A stretch of DNA of 60,660 bases from the NCBI GenBank assembly GCA_037447655.1, contig JBBHKE010001485.1:126001-186660 (forward strand), given 5' to 3'. Shown piece by piece: positions 31,629 through 44,300 of the stretch. The first letter of the stretch is position 1. Each line of letters starts with the position of its first letter. The DNA is from Zygnema cylindricum (taxonomy: Eukaryota; Streptophyta; Zygnematophyceae; Zygnematales; Zygnemataceae). The notes below the pieces were generated by a model that was given only the letters and a program-made list of their open reading frames with translations, made no database searches and was not told the origin of the DNA. A program made the translations under genes and the position numbers.

Positions 31629-31706
31629 TGACAGACTGGTAAGGGTTGACGGCTATGCCTCGCCCTACTGGTCGGAGGTTCGAGTCCTATCGGACTCAAC
31701 CTTTTT
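31629..31706 (+). other. tRNA-like module antisense to the copia 3' LTR
   Basis: The A-box-like TGACAGACTGG (31629-31639) and perfect B-box GGTTCGAGTCC (31677-31687) are spaced as in tRNA genes. GGACTCAACC and TTTTT (31702-31706) follow. Compared with the module at 14.8 kb the internal stem changes on both sides (TAGAGC/GCTCTA to TAAGGG/CCCTA), suggesting the fold is kept. A perfect hairpin, AGAGTGAC-TTAG-GTCACTCT, follows at 31712-31731. Confidence 0.6.
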
Positions 31707-31924
31707 GGTTGAGAGTGACTTAGGTCACTCTTATGCCCTGCCTATGGAGCTAAGGCAGCCATGGCTCCACCGCCCTCTCTCTCGTTGAGTGATTACAACA
31801 AGTTTGGGGGCCAAAGAGAGAAGGTGGAGGCAAGCTGCCTCTGCTTTTCTTTTCATTTTTATTTTAATTAAGACCTAGAAAATACCTCTCCTAAATCTAG
31901 TGATTTCAACACTCCCCTTATTTT

Positions 31925-34900
31925 CTAGTCTAATTTTAATTTCTCTTTTAATCCACATTTTTCTCTACAATACTTTAGCTTGGGAGATGACAGAGGCTTT
32001 TTCATCATATCAGCCACCATTTCCCCATCACTCCTATACACCAAATTCACAATTTTATTTTCCACTTTTTCCCTCACAAAGCTCAATCTTATATCCATAT
32101 GCTTAGCTTTAAAATGATGTTTTGGATTGGCTGCAATTGCAATTGCAGCCTGATTATCACAAAACACTTCATGTACTCCTTTCTTCATGTACCCCAATTC
32201 TTGCAACAAGGACTTCACCCACATCAGATCTTTCACAGCAGAACAAGAGGCCATGTACTCAGCCTCCATAGTGGACTGAGCAACAACCTTTTGTTGCTTG
32301 TTGCTCCAACAACAAGCACCTTTCCCCACATACAATACATACCCAGAAGTGCATCTTCTCATAGGTGCATCCCCATAACTGGCATCACTCTAAGTAGTGA
32401 TGTCAGTGTGCTCCCCTCCCAACTGCAACCTTAGATCCCTAGTTCCCACCAGGTATCTCATTACTCTCTTGGTTGCCTCCCAGTCTCTCTTTCTATGATC
32501 ATTGAGACTCCTACTAAGGACTCCAACTGCTGCAGCTATGTCAGGCCTAGTACAATTCATAAAGTAAATCAAACTTCCTACAACCTGTCTGTAAGGAATA
32601 GAATTCATAAACTACCTCTCTTTTGGACTCATGTAATTATCTAACATTATCACTCCTCCTTCTACACTTCCATCACTTATTTTCTTCAAGTCCATGGGAG
32701 TGGTACAATTGTTTGCATTCTCCATCTGAAATTTCTCTAGCATATTTCCTATAGCCTCTTTCTGAGAAAGTCTGATGATCCTCTTCCCCCTATCTCCTTC
32801 CATTTCAATTCCCAAAATATATTTAGCCTCCCCTAAATCCTTCATGTCAAATCTGCTTCCCTGATCTTTCTTTAGCCTATTTATCTTCACCATAGACTTA
32901 CTCAATACCAGCAAATCATCCACATAAATTGCAATAAAAATCACACCATTCTCATCCTCAAACATATAAATAGAATGGTCAGAACTGATCCGAATATACC
33001 CCAGACTGGTAAGAAACTCATCTAGTTTATTATTCCATTGTCTGGGGGCCTGCTTCAGTCCATATAAGGACTTTATAAGTCTGCAGACTTTGCTTTCCTC
33101 TCCTTCCTCTACAAAACCTTCTGGTTGACGCATGAAGATTTCTCCCTCTAGTTCACCGTTGAGGAAAGCCGTTTTGATATCCATCTGGTGAATTTCCATG
33201 TCTTCCGCTGCAGCTAGACTAAGGAGAATCCTTACAGATGGGAATCGAATTACTCGAGCAAAGGTCTCCTCATAATCTATCCCCTCTTTTTGAGTGAACC
33301 CTTTTGCCACCAGCCGAGCCTTAAATCTCTCAATGGTGTTATCTGGATTCAGTTTCAGTTTAAATACCCATTTACACCCAATGGATTTTCTATCTGGTGG
33401 ACAGTCCACCAGCTCCCAAGTATTTGCCTCCATGATTGAAGCCATCTCATCATTTATGGCTCTGACCCACCTTTCTTTCTCCGGACTGTCCATTGCCTCC
33501 GAGTATGACTGAGGCTCATCTGGATGAGAAAGCTTTGTTACCTTGCAAGCACTCTGTTTTCCTTAAAGCCTTTTAGTGCTCCTTTGTCCTCCCTCAAAGT
33601 CCGAAACTGGAATGGAGGGAAGTCTTAGATTCCTCGGAACTGTCTCGTCAGCTCCCTTATCCATGGGACCTGGTTCAAACTCCTCTTCCTCTCTCTCCTC
33701 AAAGGTTGTAGGAATATGAGGAGATTCAGGTATATCTTTTATCTCCCCTGAATCTGCAATCGTGTTTTCACTAGTGTCCCTTCTGGGAAGATCTAAGTCC
33801 TCCTCACTCTCGGACTCAAAACTGATTCTGATTTTCTTAGTGTATTTGAAGGGATCAAAAGACTTTTATTGATCCATGACAACTAGATGCTTTACCAGAA
33901 TGATATCTTGTTTAGCTAAGTCATATACTCTATATCCCTTGACATCCTCATCATATCCCACAAAATATCACGTTTCCCTTTAGCATCTAGTTTCCAGTTT
34001 TTCTTATCTGTGTCAAAACTGTAAACTTGACTACCGAATACTTTCAAGTGAGAAACATTCGGTTTCTTTCCAACCCATCTCTCATAAGGGGTCATTCCTT
34101 TAACAGCTGTGGTGAGGACTCTATTCTTAATATAGTTAGCACAGTTCATGGCCTCTGCCCATAATCTTCTTCTTATTTTCTTATTTGCCAACATGCTGCA
34201 CACACTATCTCCCAAAGTCCGGTTTAACCTCTCAGTTACCCCATTCTGTTCTGGATTATTCGGTACAGTTTTCTAATGCTGAACTCCCTCATCTCTCAAA
34301 AAATCCTCAAACTAGATAGAGGTGTACTCTCCCCCATTATCACTTCTTATTCTCTTAATGGGGGTTTCGTGCAACTTCTCACTCCAGGCTTTGTATTCTT
34401 TAAAGTATTTTGGTGTTTCAGACTTTGTTTTCAAGAAGTACTCTCTGGAATATTTAGACCAATCATCGGTAATTGTCAACATAAACCTCTTTCCCCCAAC
34501 CGAAGGTACTCTTGCTGGTCCCTATATATCTGTGTGGACCAGAGCTAATACTTTCTCACCTCTATATGTGGCAGTTTTTGGGAAAGGGAAGTCTGTGAGC
34601 CTTACCTTCGGCACAGCCATTATAGTCATCCATCATCTCATTATCCCCAAACTGAATGCCCTCTACTACACCCAGCTTTTTCATTTTCCTCAGTCTATCA
34701 AAATGCACATGTACCAAACGCTTATGCCACATCATCAAGCTCGGAACACCACCAGAGTAAGCACCCTTCTTTTCATTACTCAGGTTAAGCCTAAACATTC
34801 CTTGGCTACCCTTATCTGCTGTGAAGTAGACTTCATCTCCATACTTAGCTGTAAAGACTCCCTTTCTAGTGAAGGTATCAAAATCCTTGTCATCTAATAC

Positions 34901-36253
34901 AGAAGTAGACACATGATTCTTACTCAACTGAGGAATGTAGAGCACATCTGAGATTGTGAGAATAGAAGTCTTACCCTCCAATTAGACTTTCAGATCTACC
35001 GATCCCACTAGATATGTGGTAACTACTCTCCCATCCCCATACTCTATTTCCACAGTAGGGATCTTTCTTAGCTTAGTGAAGAGGTGCTTGTCACGACACA
35101 TATGCATGGATGCACCGGAGTCGATGATCCATCCCTCCTCTGGTGCTTCCCGAATGGCTCCAAAGCACACTTCTGTTTCCGACAGATCTCCTTCTCCTCT
35201 AGATTCTCGTCAAGAAGAAGCTCCCCATCCTCCTCCTCGGAGGACTCATCCTCCTCGGTCTCTCTTTTCACACGTGTGACCACAAGTGCTTTCTTCTTCC
35301 CTCCGGAAGGACCACCTCCACGATTTTCTTGAAGCCTTGACTCGAATAGCTTGATGCAATCAACTATGAAGTGCCCCGGCTTTTTGCATAAATGACAAAG
35401 GCCCTTTGGAGTCCTCGGTTCTCCAGATTGATCCTTTTCCCTTTTGAAGCTATTATACGGCTTCTTCGGATCCTTCCTCCACCGGTCCGTTCCGGCAGCT
35501 AGAGCTTGAACGCTCTTTCCTCCTCTTCGGATCTCAATGGTGTTTTCTTGTACAATTATCATTCGAACCACGGTGCTCCACTTCCAAGCACTATCATCCA
35601 TTTGTTGCACTCGGTACACTATATTTTCATACTCCTCCGGCTACTTGATGATGAGAGTGTTAACTTTCATCTTCATAGTACCTGTCCATCCGGCACTTTC
35701 CATCTCCATGTATAAACAAAAGAGATCGGTGCAATAGTCCAAATCTTTCCTCCTTTGAAAGTATAACTAATCAGCCTTTGCTCAGCCTGCTGTTGCTCCT
35801 GAATGGTGCTTGCTCTATAGATCTCCACTAAGGTCATCCACAACTCCCGGCCTTGAAGATTTGAAGGTGAGAAGTTGCCAACGCTTGGGTGAGGTGCCTC
35901 AGAATGAAGTGCCTGGCATTCATGTTCGTGTACTCCCACATCTGAATGTCGTTTTCCTCGGTCTTCACGGCCACCGATCCGGGTGCCATGGCAATAGGAG
36001 TGAGAGGTGTCTCCTTTCCTTTCCCCTTTTCGGACACACTGTTGTCCCCATCATCTGTCTCCTCCGTTGGAGCAGATCCTGCTGTAGAAAACCTCACTCC
36101 TCCAAACCCTGGTGGAGTTCCTTTAGATGGACGTTTCACTTGTCCACTAACAATACCCCAGTATCGTTTCTCACATAATGCCCTTGTCATCATAACTTCC
36201 CAGTAAACAAAATCAGATCCGTTGAATATGGGCACCCTAGAGGGTGGGCCCAT
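31925..36253 (-). pseudogene. Copia gag-pol (broken)
   Basis: Gag starts at 36253 with MGPPSRVPIFNG and continues to a CCHC knuckle, CHLCKKPGHFIVDC, near 35390. Protease shows WIIDSGASMHMC near 35140. Integrase shows MWHKRLVHVHFDRL near 34740, where the first Cys of its CxxC pair appears to be Tyr, and further parts at 33916-34215. Reverse transcriptase at 33493-32612 has MDIKTAFLNGELEG, SLYGLKQAPRQW and YVDDLL. RNase H at 32362-31925 has VFCDNQAAIAIA and HMDIRLSFVRE. At least eight stops or frameshifts separate the pieces. It could not make its proteins as it stands. Confidence 0.92.
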
Positions 36254-36257
36254 ATCC
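36243..36257 (-). promoter_or_regulatory. Copia primer-binding site
   Basis: GGATATGGGCCCACC differs at one base from the site of the young element. It likewise matches the anticodon side of initiator tRNA-Met rather than its 3' end. Confidence 0.65.
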
Positions 36258-36484
36258 TAAAATTATGTGTCCTCCATTTGGACCAAAATTGAGGAAGCCT
36301 CTAGGTAGTTTTTGACTATCCCACTTTCAACGAGAGCAACTGCAACCCTAACAGATAAATAGATAATCAGACTGCACCCTTGTGAAGTGTGGACTCCCCT
36401 GATTCCACACCAAAATGAATCACTGAAGCGCCTAACCAGGCGATTAATTATAGAGTGGCAAAGATGTCAATGTTTATACAAGCT
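36258..36484 (-). mobile_element. Copia 5' LTR remnant without U3
   Basis: It aligns with 16034-16260. It stops a few bases upstream of the TATA box (36478-36473 on the minus strand), so the regulatory U3 part, the hairpins and the tRNA-like module are absent here. Confidence 0.8.
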
Positions 36485-36544
36485 TACAACTTTGCTTATA
36501 TTGATACACATGTGCTATGTATAGTGCTTGTCGGCGACTAGAGC

Positions 36545-37003
36545 CAGAGGTCGCAAACGGTCGATTGAAACCATGACCGACCGTTAACCGACGGCCCGCG
36601 TCGGATCCGAAACGGATTTGGTTGCCAAATTTGGGGGGCCAGGCGGATTCGGGTGGTTGATTCTCAGAAAAAAAAATCGGTTACGGTCGGGTAAGCAAAA
36701 AATGAAAATTTTGTACTTGTCCATACAATCTAACATTATTGTACTTTGTACTTTATACTCTTATGATCGTGGAAGGTATACGGGAGATGTACTACTAATT
36801 TTGTACTTCTTCGGGTACGGGCGGGTACGGGTACTCGCGAGAAATCGAGTTTCGGTTAACTTTTATTTTCGTAAACGCGTTTCGGTTAACGGTTAACAAT
36901 TTTGGAGCGTGACGTAACCCGGTCGGGCGTCGGGTACTCAGATTTTGAAAAATAAAAATCGGTCGGTTTCGGTTATCTAAAATTTTGACTTTTGCAACCT
37001 CTG
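36545..37003. mobile_element. hAT-like non-autonomous element
   Basis: It starts CAGAGGTCGCAAA and ends TTTTGCAACCTCTG. The flanks ACTAGAGC and ACTGGAGC form an 8-bp duplication with one change. The interior is rich in CGGTTACGG and CGGTTTCGGTTA words and has no coding frame. The CAGAGG terminus and 8-bp duplication are hAT features. Confidence 0.8.
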
Positions 37004-38332
37004 ACTGGAGCACGATCACCGACCCTTAATTGTCGCTGTACCCTATCCATCAAACTTGTGAAGGAAGCGTTCCGTACAGGTCGCGCAAATTTTGAAGGTG
37101 CAAGCTGTATCGACAAGCTACAGTAGTAACTTCAGAATCCACTCCGTAACTCACGTACGGCCGTACGGCCGACTTCATGCATAACCTTCAGAAAGTCTAA
37201 CAGAAATGTACGTAAGCGTATGTCAGTACCTGGATATTTCACTTTGCCACCTGTCGTATGTACACCACATTTTTCCACGTATTCTCTTTGCTCAAAAGGT
37301 TATATTTTACACCAGCGACATTTTCTTTGAAGTCGTTTGAACCAATATGAGTTCTAGATTTTTAAATGTCGGGTTCTTCCGTGCTACTCCGATCCAATGA
37401 AAAACCGTCCATGCCAGAGGGATATGACGGACTCAAAGTGTCAAAATTTGCGCGAATCTTTTTGTCGCTTCGAATAGGGTTGTGCCACGAGCGACGAGCC
37501 GCCGGGTTCGAGATAAGCGCCCGGTTCCAAGGACATTATTTGTCCTCATCTGTGACACGCGGCAGCATTTTATGCCTCGATGGAGTTGGCCCGAGTTCAT
37601 ACTTCAAGTGCCATACACCAAAGCTCACAGAAAAGACGAGTTAAGGTGGAGACGTCGCGCTGGTTATAAAAAACAAGATTATTCTATTCAAATCAAGAAA
37701 ATTAACGCGTGGAATATCTGAATGGGAGTACGATGCGTACTAGAAAAAATCAAACAAAAAGAGTAAAAAACGGAGTCGTAAAACGTGAAACGGTACGAGG
37801 AACGGAAAATTTGTTATCGCAGTTTTTTAGAAAACGAACATTTTTCTTTTGATAATTTAATTTTAAACCCGCATGAAAACAAGACTACCGTCATATCGAT
37901 AATCTCCACACTATGTGAAGTAAAATGTTGTTTTTTGTTCTCCTTGTCGATTTGGAACATACAGGCCGATGTCACGTCGATCGCTGGTAGTCACATGTCA
38001 GCTTGTACAGGTTTGTCCCAAGCCCTTTCTCATTGGCTGAGGGTACTGGCCTCCGCGCGTCACCCGGAGGCCACAGTCCAGTGGCTCTTCGGAACTCCTC
38101 TATAGTACGGTACAGTACAGGACTGTTGTTGACTCGCGCTTTTAGTCTTTGGCATTTTGAAAACAATTTCAGTACTGTCCTTTGACTACTAGCAGAAGAC
38201 AACACGGAAGACACCACCTTATCCAGAGTTAACATTGGCAAACAAACATTGGCGAACCATACTCAAAACTTGCCTCCTGAAAAGCGCTACATACGGTACG
38301 GTACTAACTGTACTTTATGCCTATGTTCAAAG
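37004..38332. other. Intergenic, no supported gene
   Basis: Many GTAC and CGTACGG words occur. Short open frames near 37366-37721 and 37785-38105 have no recognised content. Confidence 0.4.
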
Positions 38333-38708
38333 CATAGTTCAAAAGTAGGCGTTTTTATGGTAGGCCTTTGGTCGGTCGGCGCCTTTATCGTAAGTTGTGT
38401 TATGGGCTTTTCATGTGATCTTCTTAGATCGCTACTTTGATCAACGACCATCCGATTGTCCGAATCTGACGGTGTAAATAAAAAATTTTGGTCCGAATGT
38501 TTTAATTGGTCCAATTCTTGGTCCGAATGTTTTAATTGGTCCAATTCTTGGTCCGAATGTTTTAATTGGTCCGAATGTTTTAATTGGTCCGAATGTTTTA
38601 ATTGGTCCGAATAGGTCCGAATACAATATGGGTCTTAAGGTCATATTGTATGTTTTGCATACAATAGGCATATTGTATGGGCCTACTTTCACCTACTTTT
38701 GAACTATG
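38333..38708 (-). mobile_element. hAT-type MITE, copy 2, with internal expansion
   Basis: TIRs are CATAGTTCAAAAGTAGG. The perfect 8-bp duplication GTTCAAAG lies at 38325-38332 and 38709-38716. Between 38490 and 38617 the unit GGTCCGAATGTTTTAATT is repeated about five times, with GGTCCAATTCTT inserts; the other copies have one or two. The interior otherwise matches copy 1 in the opposite direction. Confidence 0.93.
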
Positions 38709-38710
38709 GT

Positions 38711-38950
38711 TCAAAGTGACTTGCCGTGCAGACGTCCTACATCGGTAAGGAAACTCGCTCTTAATAAAGACTTACCATTTATATCGTCTGAAAGTTGTAC
38801 GATGACTGCGTCACGAGTCATGATTTGTAAAACGTGTCTTTGTACACCCAATCCTGTCAAGATTTCTGAATTTGTTCCGATGGCCGCTAACAACCTTTCT
38901 GACAACGCGGGTGGAGAATAACATTTTCGTCGGCTTAGGCACGTGGCGTC
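38711..38950 (-). other. Possible relict exon of an unrecognised protein
   Basis: The minus strand reads SERLLAAIGTNSEILTGLGV and then QRHVLQIMTRDAVIVQLSDD, with a protein-like, non-repetitive composition. A good donor, G|GTAAGT, follows the DDIN codons near 38770. The frame ends in the duplicated target of the MITE. I do not recognise the family, and no partner exon was found. It may be chance or a gene fragment. Confidence 0.25.
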
Positions 38951-40849
38951 GGAAATCTGTCAGTCCCACACAGGGTCGGAAGCGACGTGTCCACTATCGA
39001 CAGACGAAGTGTACGGTTCAATTTGTGCCAACAGCCTCCCTCGGTGCGTGTTCATCACTTCATTTTATGCACTCCCACCGACTAGCAAACCAGGTCGCAA
39101 ACCACTGAAGAGTGCACTAACTGCATTCATCGGCCACAAGCCTAGAGTGCACGAACAACAAACCCGCTCCAGCATTCCTGGAGTGAACGACCATCGCCTC
39201 ATGTCGCACTGGGTGTCCTAAAAAGTAAAAACGCAGAATTTTCGTATGGACTTTATGTGCGCGATCTTGAGGAACTTAGGATGTCCGCATAGCAAATGTA
39301 CAAATGTTTGCCACAGGGTACACCCGTGAATCGCTATTTAGTACTGTTATTAGCGCTATTTTGGATGCAAGGACCTAAAGACTGCAAAACATTAACACCA
39401 ATTAACATGCATAACGCTAATTTATCTACACTTTCCCATAGTATAGCGGCTATAGCCGCTATAGTTTGTGGAGAAGATATGAGGACAGGCTCGTGAGATT
39501 CCACTGGCCTTTATTATCTTTATTGTTTTTAATATTATATACTATACAATACATATGTATGTAATCTATCTTATAAATAGTATATGTATATGTATATATA
39601 TACATATATATATGCATGTATGCACAATTACGATGCAAATCTCGAGGCATTTATAGTATTATTCTAAGTGAACAACGCATAACGGTAAAATACGCCACAT
39701 TGGTAAGTCCACGATAAACTGCATTTATTGAATTTATATTTAAAAACATGAACCTGAACTTTGAGTATTAGACTTTAAGAAACGTTAAAAAAAAAGGGCT
39801 TGGCGGTGTTAATAGCGCGTAAGTGAAAGGGTATGATTTTTTTTTAGAAATTGTGCAACTAATCCAAAGCATTGACATTTGTAAAAATAAACCGTGTTAA
39901 GAAACCATAAATAGAACAATAAAAAAAATGTATAATAAACAAATTAAGTGGATACGTTCGGCCAATCAAGTAAAATAGGAAAAATAAAAAACAACAAATA
40001 CGTTGTGACCATTGGAAATTGATTATCAAGAAGCCAAGATTCATCGTTGGTCAAATTGAATAATAGTCGTGAAAAGAGCGAAGCGATAAAAATAAGAATG
40101 GTTGTTAATAACAATCTTACTTTCTTCCTACACCTCTCCATTCATATTTTCATGTCCTTTTCCCTTTTGCGTTCTACATTTATATTTTTACCCCTCTTAT
40201 TCTCATCTCCCTTGTCATGTCCTCCCTCTTTTTCTTGTCACTCTCATTATCTCTCTTTGTCTCTGTCATTTTACTTCCCTCGTTTTCGCCCTTTTAGTTT
40301 GTTTATTTTTGTTCTCATTTTATTGATTTTTTTCCATCCCTCTCCTTTTCTCTCTTTACGTTTATTTCTCATATTTAGTGTAGATTAAACTGAATTCATC
40401 GTATCTGAATTAACGTCGGTAAACATTTAGAACCACCGACTCTATTTTAGGGTCGAGGAATTTGGGGGGACGGAATTATTGTCGTTGACGCAATAGCGGA
40501 TTTACTACTTTACGGTGGTCTCCTCTGCGAGTTTCACAGCTGTCGCTTATCCGTACGAAGTTTCTTCTACCGGAATCTAAAATTCTCGGACGGTCTTTTG
40601 ACTTCGTGCAATGAACCTCAAAACGACAGTACAGTAGAGTACTGTACTGTACCGTACAAGATGTCGCACTTTCTGAGCACACAAAATTTCTGTATACGAT
40701 TTAGTTATTTACCGAAAGATTCAAACTATATATCCGTACAGCCTAAACCAGGCGTCACTTCCTCGCGCCCGAATCCTTCAAATCTCTCTCGCAAGACCTC
40801 TGTAACCCTAGTCTACTTCCCTTCCTCTCATGGCGCTCACCTCCCTCTT
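38951..40849. other. Intergenic, AT-rich
   Basis: No gene is seen. It contains a 22-bp palindrome (39442-39463), a TATA/ATGTAT simple repeat (39575-39620) and a pyrimidine-rich stretch (40120-40380). The end approaches the kinase gene. Confidence 0.4.
39442..39463. repeat. Perfect 22-bp palindrome
   Basis: TATAGCGGCTA followed by its exact reverse complement, with no spacer. No neighbouring feature explains it. Confidence 0.9.
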
Positions 40850-40980
40850 CCCCCAACTCTCCCCCTCCCTTCCTTTTCCCCTCTCCCTCTCCCTCTCCCT
40901 CTCCCTCTCCCTCTCTCCCTCCTCCCTTCCCCCCGCCTTCCTCTCCCTCTCCCCTTACCTCTCCATCTAGCCATTACCCT
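40850..40980 (+). repeat. CT-rich leader, CCCTCT repeats
   Basis: Repeated CCCTCT and CTCCCT units precede an ATG at 40985. CT-rich tracts are common in plant 5' leaders, so this may be the leader of the kinase gene. A near telo-box, AACCCTAG, is at about 40803. Confidence 0.6.
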
Positions 40981-41327
40981 CGCCATGGCTTCCAAGCCTC
41001 GCATGACCAAAGCCCTGAGCCTCAGCCGTCAAAAGGATATCAGGGTGGCGAGAGATCAGAGTCAGCGAACACGAGACAATCGGGTCCCGGCACAGACTGG
41101 CTGAGGCGGACAAGAAGGCACGAAGGAAAAGAAGTCGTGGACTCGAACAAGGATAAACGGAGCGGAGCGTCAGATGGGCAGGGCGATGGAAAACTTGAAT
41201 CAGAGGTGGATGGGATTCATTTGATGGGGAGGAATGGAGAGGGATTGGCAGTCGGACGAGGATGACGGAGGAGAGGTAGGGAGGGACGGAGGGAAGAGTG
41301 GTGACGTGACCTGGGCTGGGTGTGCAG

Positions 41328-44300
41328 TGAAGCTTCTTCACTGGGGCGTGGACGACACGGCGGCTCGTGCGCGGCTGTCGAGTCTCCGCGCGGCCTTTGC
41401 TCAGGAGGTGGCGGTGTGGAGCACTCTCGACCACCCCAACGTCACGCAGGTCACGCCCCGGCCATGCCCACTGTCACGTAGCTTTGTGCAGCCACCCAAA
41501 CGTGACACATGTCACGCGTTGAATGACTGAAACGTGACTCAGGTGACTCGTAGCATTGCTCAGACGTGAGACAGGTAATGCGGTGGAGCACCCCAGCGTG
41601 ACACAGGTGACGCCTGGCATGTGGCACGGGAGGCTGCGATTGGCTGCAGGGAAACTGGAAGTTTGTTTCCGGGCTGGCGGATAGTTTGGCTTCAGAATGA
41701 TCAGAAAAGAAAAAGGAAAGAATAGAGAAGGGAATGAAATGAGAGGAAAGGTAAGGAAAGGAAAGGAAATGAGAGGAAAGGAAAGGAAAGGAAAGCCAGT
41801 TGGTACAATTATCTGTGTGGAGTATTGTTCTTTTTTTCTTGACAGATGTTACAAATGGGAAGTATTGTAAATAATTCCGACAAGTATTCGAAATACGTAT
41901 TTTACAAACAATTACAGGAATGTCGATACGAATCATAATTTTAGTACGGATGAGATGATGATGAATGTTTTTGTCTTTTCCAGCCGTGTCTGGCAGTGAT
42001 TGACTGTTTGGTGGTGTGGCAGTTCATTGGAGCGACACTTGGCGACCAATCAGGCTTCGCCATTCCGTCTCTTGCGGCGGGGGGGAAGGGAGAGCTCCTT
42101 GTCGGCGGCAATGTATGCTGTGTGGTGGTAGAGTACATGGGGGGAGGCACTCTCAAAGACTACCTCATCGCTCACCATAAGAGGAAATTGCCTCTGAAAA
42201 CAGTTTTACGTCTGGCACTTGATATCTCGCGTGGGTGAGTCTACTCTTTTTTTGGTGACTACACCGCCGATCTCTATTAGAGAATGAATTATTGCCATGG
42301 AAGCAGAGAAGCTTAAGCCACTCTAAATTATGTTTCGCAACGCGGCTTTGGTCTTGTTAAGTTTCACTAACTCACTTTAATTTATTATTTTGGTTTTGAA
42401 AAACACTCATCTTTGTTTAGTGTTAATAATTCTATTAGCGACGGAAGGCGTAGTTTTCTGGTTGCTAGTGTTTTCTGGTCACTAGATCATTAGCCCGATA
42501 ACTTTCTTGAGTCGGTTTTGTAAATCAAGTCAAATTGAGGAAGAAAACTGTTTATTTGAAGCGCAGTGAAGAAAGCTTTGCTGTAAAAGAAGTTTAAGTT
42601 TACAGGTACTGGAGTGAAATGAGAAGCTGACGAAATCTCGTATCTTTGAACTCACGACCAAAGTTTCGTTAAAGCTTGACTCTTTAAGGAGTGGGATTCT
42701 ATGTGGCAGTTTGGAATATTTGCACTCGAAAAGAATTGTTCATCGAGATACGAAAACAGAGAATTTGCTGTTGACTAAGAAAGGCACCGTGAAAATTACA
42801 GACTTCGGGGTGGCAAGAGTGGAGGCTCAGGATCTCAAAGATATGACAGGACATACAGGAACTCTTGGATATATGGCTCCTGAGGTACTTTTGATACTTT
42901 TATTCTCCCGTGTCCGTGACATGAGAGGACCCGCTCTCTTTAGTTTAACAAACTTGAAAGAGAAGAGAGTCTGTTTTTGTCTCTTCTGGGTGCTAGTTAG
43001 GTGTTCTTTTTGTCAACTTTTAATCGTTTTAAGTGTGGTCTGTCAGACGCAAAATGGAAGGGAAGGGGGGACGTCAAAAAGAGTGAGAACTACTCACAGC
43101 CATTTACAAAGTTACTGTCACAACCTCTGACAAAGTGTCACAATCTGTCACAAACAGCTGAATTATGTGTAATACTGTGTAATACTTCATTTCAAGATCA
43201 ATAACATGTCGTAATGGGGTGCTGGTTCAATTTTTCAGCAACGGACATAGTCATGCATTTTTCTCTTTATCTCCAAATATTTATTTTTCAGCTTTTGTGT
43301 GGAGAAAAGAAGACATGGAACCTAGACATGGAAATTTTTCGGAGCTTTGTTTCGTTTTAGATCTAGTTGTTTCAAATCGCTCATGTTTTTTCTTAACCTC
43401 AATGTATATCTTTTTGAAAACTCTCAGTTTTGGTGTGGTTTCCATCTCCATTGTCATCGTTATGTCAGCCATGGTTAATGGAACTCCACAGTACAAACCA
43501 GCTGGTTCAACACTCTCACTCCCTCACCGTCTCTCCCTCGCTCTCTCACTTTCTTCCGCCAATTTACCATACGCTCCCTCTTCCTCACTTTCCTCACTCC
43601 ATCCCCTTCATTTTGTTCTTGCTCTCCCTCCCCTCCCTCCCCTCCCCTCCCCTTTTCCCTCTTAAATGGAAACAGTTGCCGACCCTCGAAATCCCTAAAA
43701 ATAACCCTTCAAAACCTTAGAAAACCGGGTGCCTAGTGTCAGATTGCTGGATCCGATGGCAGCCGACAAGCGGAGTCTGACGTGTGCTGTTGTGGCAGGT
43801 TCTGAATGGCAAGCCGTACAACCACAAGGCTGATGTGTACAGTTTTGGAATCTGTTTGTGGGAGATCTACGTTTGCGATATGCCCTTCCCCAACCTGGGA
43901 TTCAAAGAGATGGCAGCCGTGGTAAACCAGGTGAGTGAGAGAGAGAGAGTGTGAGAGAGAGAGAGGGAGAGGGAGAGGGAGAGGGAGAGGGAGAGAGGGG
44001 AGGGAGGGTGTGGTAGAATACATTGCCTATCGCTATTAGTATCATATGGTAATTACACATAAATAATATTTGGTGCTACTGGCCAGTAATCACAGTGATC
44101 ATACACAAAAATCACGAATTGTTCACTTGCCTGTATGATTATTGCCACTTTTGTCCAGCAACGCCAGTAATTGCTTAAGTGTAGTAGACAATTTTCGGAC
44201 ACGCAAACGCCTTTAACCTTACTCCAGAGCTACACTTTTGTACCCAATTCGTGAAAAAGTTATAAGTTCGATAGAGTACTTTCTATTTTGTACTGGAGGC

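Larger units (their letters stand above)
31189..31911 (-). mobile_element. Copia 3' LTR, U3 half
   Basis: Begins on the minus strand at 31911 with TGTTGAAATC directly after the polypurine tract. It continues in 16310-16034 after removal of the gypsy element. It matches the solo fragment at 14243-15080. Confidence 0.85.
16034..36484 (-). mobile_element. Degenerate Ty1/copia retrotransposon, split by a gypsy insertion
   Basis: Read on the minus strand the order is: 5' LTR remnant (36484-36258), primer-binding site, gag, protease, integrase, reverse transcriptase, RNase H, polypurine tract, then the 3' LTR from 31911. The 3' LTR is interrupted at 31189 and resumes at 16310, ending at 16034. The Gag-IN-RT order defines Ty1/copia. 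All coding parts are broken by stops and frameshifts. The 5' LTR keeps only the TATA box and downstream part, so U3 is lost. It is the oldest layer of the nest. Confidence 0.9.

Noticed and set aside
31900-36300. Plus-strand open frames across the copia element
   Set aside because: They are antisense to recognisable copia domains and have no domain content.
39575-39620. Replication origin or promoter from the TATATA tract
   Set aside because: It is a simple AT microsatellite with no neighbouring gene start.
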